In this document: positions 43,017 to 45,382 of the stretch, piece after piece
Numbering within the stretch: position 1 is the first letter of the stretch
Layout of the letters: every line of letters begins with the position of its first letter
Source of the DNA: Pseudomonadota bacterium
GTDB taxonomy: Bacteria > Pseudomonadota > Alphaproteobacteria > Rhodobacterales > Rhodobacteraceae
DNA: 45,382 nt
Direction of reading: 5' to 3'
NCBI GenBank assembly: GCA_021779835.1
Contig: JAJXZX010000024.1
Coordinates: 1 to 45,382 of the forward strand
Notes under the pieces: generated by a model
Database searches by the model: none
What the model was told of the DNA's origin: nothing
What the model saw: the letters and a program-made list of their open reading frames with translations, nothing else
Made by a program: the position numbers and the translations under genes

Positions 43017-45124
43017 CGGAACACTCTCCCCCACTCGTTGTTGAGATCGTTGGCATGATACGCGCGCACAACGTCGTAAAGTCGGCCATCGACATGCAAC
43101 TGCGCCCCACCATCGCGCAGGAGCGGCTGGATCAACGTGGACGCCGACCCTTGCGTCGGCAGACCCAGCATCCAGTTGAGCGGTATCTTGAAGAACATGC
43201 CCTTGTCGAACGAGCCTTCGCCAAAGCGCGCGGCCGAGACGTTGGTGAGTGTCGCGTAAGCGCCCACCGTCCAACCGTTAGAGAATTCCCGGGCAAGGGT
43301 AAGCGTCGCGCCCCGGTCGCCCGCAAGGTAGCGTCCGACATCAAGTCGACCGGCATAGCCGCTCTTGAACTGATAGTAGGCCGACACAAACCCTGTCGCG
43401 ACCTTGTAGTGCTGGAAGCTCAGCATTTCGTCAAAGCTTCGTTGCCGCACATAGTCCAGTTCGGCCCCCAACGCGAAGGGGCTGTTCGGCCTTTGCCACA
43501 ACAGTTCGGTCGAAATACCGCCGTACATCGGCTCCAGATATCCGACCGTGACCCGCCCATAAAGGTTCGGCGCCGGGCGCGAGTACCAAGCGGTGGTCAG
43601 CGTCTCGATCGCGGGGTCGTTGTGCTTGGCGTAAATATTTGCGTCAGAGCGAACATGCTGCAAAACCGAATTCGAGGCGCGCGTCGATTGATTAAGATTG
43701 CCAAACGCCTTCTTCGTGATCGAGCCCGCGACGATCACGCCCGGCGCCACATCCAGCGCGCCCGACAGGCGAAGGCCAACATCGGCCCGAAGCGGATTGT
43801 CCGGGTCGAAAAAGCTTGGGTTTATATAGGGCCCGAGCGACCATTTCAGATGAGGGTACAGGTTGGCACCCCGCACCGCGCCCGCCGGCAAACGGCCCGC
43901 ATCGGTCACAACCGCGCGCTCCCGCAGGGTCTTGTCGCCGTTTGGCGCAAACTCCAATTGCTCCAGATCGGAGCGCTTGATCGTCACCATCGCGGCGGGA
44001 ATGCCATTGGCGACAGGGACGATCTGGAAGGTTTCCACCGAGGCCGGCAACACTTGCGTCATGATGCGCGCCGCGCGCCCAATCGCCTGCGCCGCGGAAT
44101 CATAGGTTGAATTCTGCACCCTTAGTTGCGCAGTGCCGGGCGTAACCGACAGCGCCTCAAGCGTCAGCCCCTGCGCGCTGAGCAGCTTTGCCATCCGATC
44201 GCGGAAGGTAACCGTCGAGGACGGATCGCTGGCCCAATCGGTCGACCATGCCCCCGGGTCTGATTTGACGGAAGGCCGCACCAGCACGGACGTCGGGCCG
44301 GGACCAAGGACACCGCCGGTCGGGCGCACCTTTGGGTCCAGCGTCACTTGCAGACTGAAGCCGACCGAGGTGCCATAAAGCTCATAGAGACCCAAGCGGA
44401 TGCTGTCGTTCACATCGTATTCAGCACCAACGTTCCATGGGATCTTGCGGTTGAACAAATGGCGCGACTTGGTTTCGGCGACGTAAGCATCGGACGAGTA
44501 TTCAGCCTTGAACCGAAGCCGATTGTTCGCCTGCCACTCAATACCGCCAAACGGTGCCGCTGGCCCGCGAAACGCCTGGCTGAACGACGGCTTGCCGCCG
44601 AGACCATGATTGGGGACGGGCCGCGCGCCGAACAGGCTGCCAATCGACCGGTAACTTCCCAAGCGCCCCCAGCCAAGACCCGCCGTAAGTTTGATCGCCG
44701 GCCCAATTCCCTTGGTGGCGACGACATATTCAGCGCCGTACAAATCCGTACCGATGAAATCTTGGATCCCGACCAGCACGGCGGGCATCAGCCGTCCCTC
44801 TTTGATAAGTTGATACCTTAAATCAAAGCTACGATCGTAGTTGGTGGTTGGAAATGTTGGGTTGTAGCCCTGCATTCCCGAATAGCGAAAGCTGCCCGAC
44901 AGCCGCGGACTGATCTGAAAGGTCAGCGTTGTGTGGCTGATGCCGGCAAATTTCCCCAGACTGACATTGAGAACGCCATCGGACTGCATCTCTGCCGTCG
45001 GCATGTCGATGAGGCCGGAAATGCCATACAGGTTAAGCGATGGGCGCGCCGCCAAGTCTTCGGCGCCCACACAGGAGGCCGACAGGATCGTCGTCGCGGC
45101 CAATATTAATTTCAATGTTTTCAA
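43013..45124 (-). CDS. YjbH-family outer-membrane protein (exopolysaccharide-linked)
   Basis: A 703-residue exported protein. It starts with TTG (MKTLKLILAATTILSASCVGAED) and has a signal peptide ending around Ser-Ala-Ser-Cys, which could also serve as a weak lipobox. The mature part follows the YjbH domain: SLNLYGISGLIDMPTAEMQSDGVLNVSLGKFAGISHTTLTFQISPRLSGSFRYSGM, FDLRYQLIKEGRLMPAVLVGIQDFIGTDLYGAEYVVATKG, and FKAEYSSDAY. The C-terminal region LYGRVTVGYLEPMYGGISTELLWQRPNSPFALGAELDYVRQR looks like a barrel. Its likely role is polysaccharide export or outer-membrane anchoring together with the YjbF-like lipoprotein. No YjbE or YjbG homologue lies downstream. Confidence 0.88.
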   Translation of the reverse strand: MKTLKLILAATTILSASCVGAEDLAARPSLNLYGISGLIDMPTAEMQSDGVLNVSLGKFAGISHTTLTFQISPRLSGSFRYSGMQGYNPTFPTTNYDRSFDLRYQLIKEGRLMPAVLVGIQDFIGTDLYGAEYVVATKGIGPAIKLTAGLGWGRLGSYRSIGSLFGARPVPNHGLGGKPSFSQAFRGPAAPFGGIEWQANNRLRFKAEYSSDAYVAETKSRHLFNRKIPWNVGAEYDVNDSIRLGLYELYGTSVGFSLQVTLDPKVRPTGGVLGPGPTSVLVRPSVKSDPGAWSTDWASDPSSTVTFRDRMAKLLSAQGLTLEALSVTPGTAQLRVQNSTYDSAAQAIGRAARIMTQVLPASVETFQIVPVANGIPAAMVTIKRSDLEQLEFAPNGDKTLRERAVVTDAGRLPAGAVRGANLYPHLKWSLGPYINPSFFDPDNPLRADVGLRLSGALDVAPGVIVAGSITKKAFGNLNQSTRASNSVLQHVRSDANIYAKHNDPAIETLTTAWYSRPAPNLYGRVTVGYLEPMYGGISTELLWQRPNSPFALGAELDYVRQRSFDEMLSFQHYKVATGFVSAYYQFKSGYAGRLDVGRYLAGDRGATLTLAREFSNGWTVGAYATLTNVSAARFGEGSFDKGMFFKIPLNWMLGLPTQGSASTLIQPLLRDGGAQLHVDGRLYDVVRAYHANDLNNEWGRVFR

Positions 45125-45284
45125 TTGAGTTCCGCCCCGAAATCGTCTGCACGAACTACGCTCAGTGTTAAGTGACCCTATCTTTGAGGCGGACCTTCGA
45201 CAACACCGGCGATGGCGCGCCCAAGAATTACCGGCGCATGTTGCCTTTGGGCGACCCCCAATCCGCCCACAACTCGCGCGCCAA

Positions 45285-45300
45285 TTTAGCTTAACTTAAC
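45285..45300. promoter_or_regulatory. Possible CtrA-like site in the yjbH upstream gap
   Basis: TTTA, seven bases, then TTAAC resembles the CtrA box TTAA-N7-TTAAC with one mismatch. It lies 42 bases before the next + strand start and about 160 bases before the yjbH start. The remaining part of the 217-base gap (45125-45341) shows no clear promoter. This is weak evidence on its own. Confidence 0.2.
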
Positions 45301-45341
45301 GCCCCGCTGGCTAATGTGTCCGGACCAACCAAGAGGACACC

Positions 45342-45382
45342 ATGCGCCACGCCCCCGACGATTTGAAAACTTGGGTCAATGT
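45342..45382 (+). CDS. 5' end of an unidentified gene (partial)
   Basis: An ATG with AAGAGGACACC just upstream opens a frame that reads MRHAPDDLKTWVNV and runs off the window end. The good ribosome site and divergence from the yjbH-like operon support a real gene, but thirteen residues are too few to identify it. Confidence 0.5.
   Translation, partial: MRHAPDDLKTWVN

Noticed and set aside
1..45382. tRNA, rRNA, CRISPR arrays, insertion sequences, toxin-antitoxin or phage genes
   Set aside because: I looked through all gaps and the gene list and found no cloverleaf, repeat-spacer pattern, transposase, integrase or terminal repeats.

Overview
The window reads as a chromosomal segment of a GC-rich alphaproteobacterium, most likely of the Rhodobacterales (Rhodobacteraceae/Roseobacter group). 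This rests on the protein families and gene order: the RsfS-RlmH-GpmI-EnvC-CtpA-RppH block, the short-form SerC, the IalB-family protein, the AnsA-type asparaginase, and DapD overlapping a small Rhodobacterales-like protein. That assignment is an inference from resemblance; no rRNA or tRNA gene is present to confirm it. Coding density is high, both strands are used, and I see no phage, insertion sequence, integrase or CRISPR array.

Layout. 1-2.2 kb: a partial gene end, a flavoprotein monooxygenase-like protein and a small exported protein. 2.3-7.9 kb: a housekeeping run on the + strand (rsfS, rlmH, gpmI, envC-like, ctpA, rppH) combining ribosome control, glycolysis, cell-wall hydrolase activation, periplasmic proteolysis and RNA 5'-end processing. 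7.9-11.6 kb: a three-gene minus-strand operon of a DUF2271 exported protein, a PepSY-membrane/diflavin-reductase fusion and an ApbE flavin transferase. 11.8-14.7 kb: a DnaE2 error-prone polymerase with a shortened C-terminus. 14.8-18.7 kb: the complete phosphorylated serine pathway (serC-serA on the minus strand, serB divergent), with a structured leader before serC. 18.9-25.3 kb: asparaginase, IalB, RlmN, a LOG-family protein, DapD, a small protein and a YcaQ-type glycosylase. 25.4-32.9 kb: a D-xylose regulon (xylF-xylH-ATPase-xylB-xylA, divergent ROK repressor). 32.9-35.8 kb: an exported CRTAC1-family protein coupled to the repressor and facing a di-heme peroxidase. 36.0-42.2 kb: tamA-tamB and a YihY-family membrane protein. 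42.3-45.1 kb: a YjbF/GfcB-like lipoprotein and YjbH-like outer-membrane protein linked to exopolysaccharide, then the start of a further gene.

How the parts work together. The flavin operon looks like a path that moves NADPH electrons through FAD and FMN domains and a PepSY membrane module to an exported protein. That exported DUF2271 protein carries an Asn-Gly-Ile-Thr-Gly-Ala-Ser motif resembling ApbE flavinylation sites, and the ApbE gene is translationally coupled in the same operon. The xylose operon has a typical binding-protein-first order. Between xylF and xylH there are three copies of one 10-mer (two direct, one inverted) that can form two mutually exclusive hairpins, a plausible way to set the expression ratio of the binding protein and the permease.

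The most interesting items are the candidate flavinylated DUF2271 electron-transfer operon, the xylF-xylH alternative-hairpin element, the serC leader, and the truncated DnaE2 with a candidate SOS box and no imuA/imuB beside it. No function was assigned by database search; all family names rest on recognised motifs and gene context.
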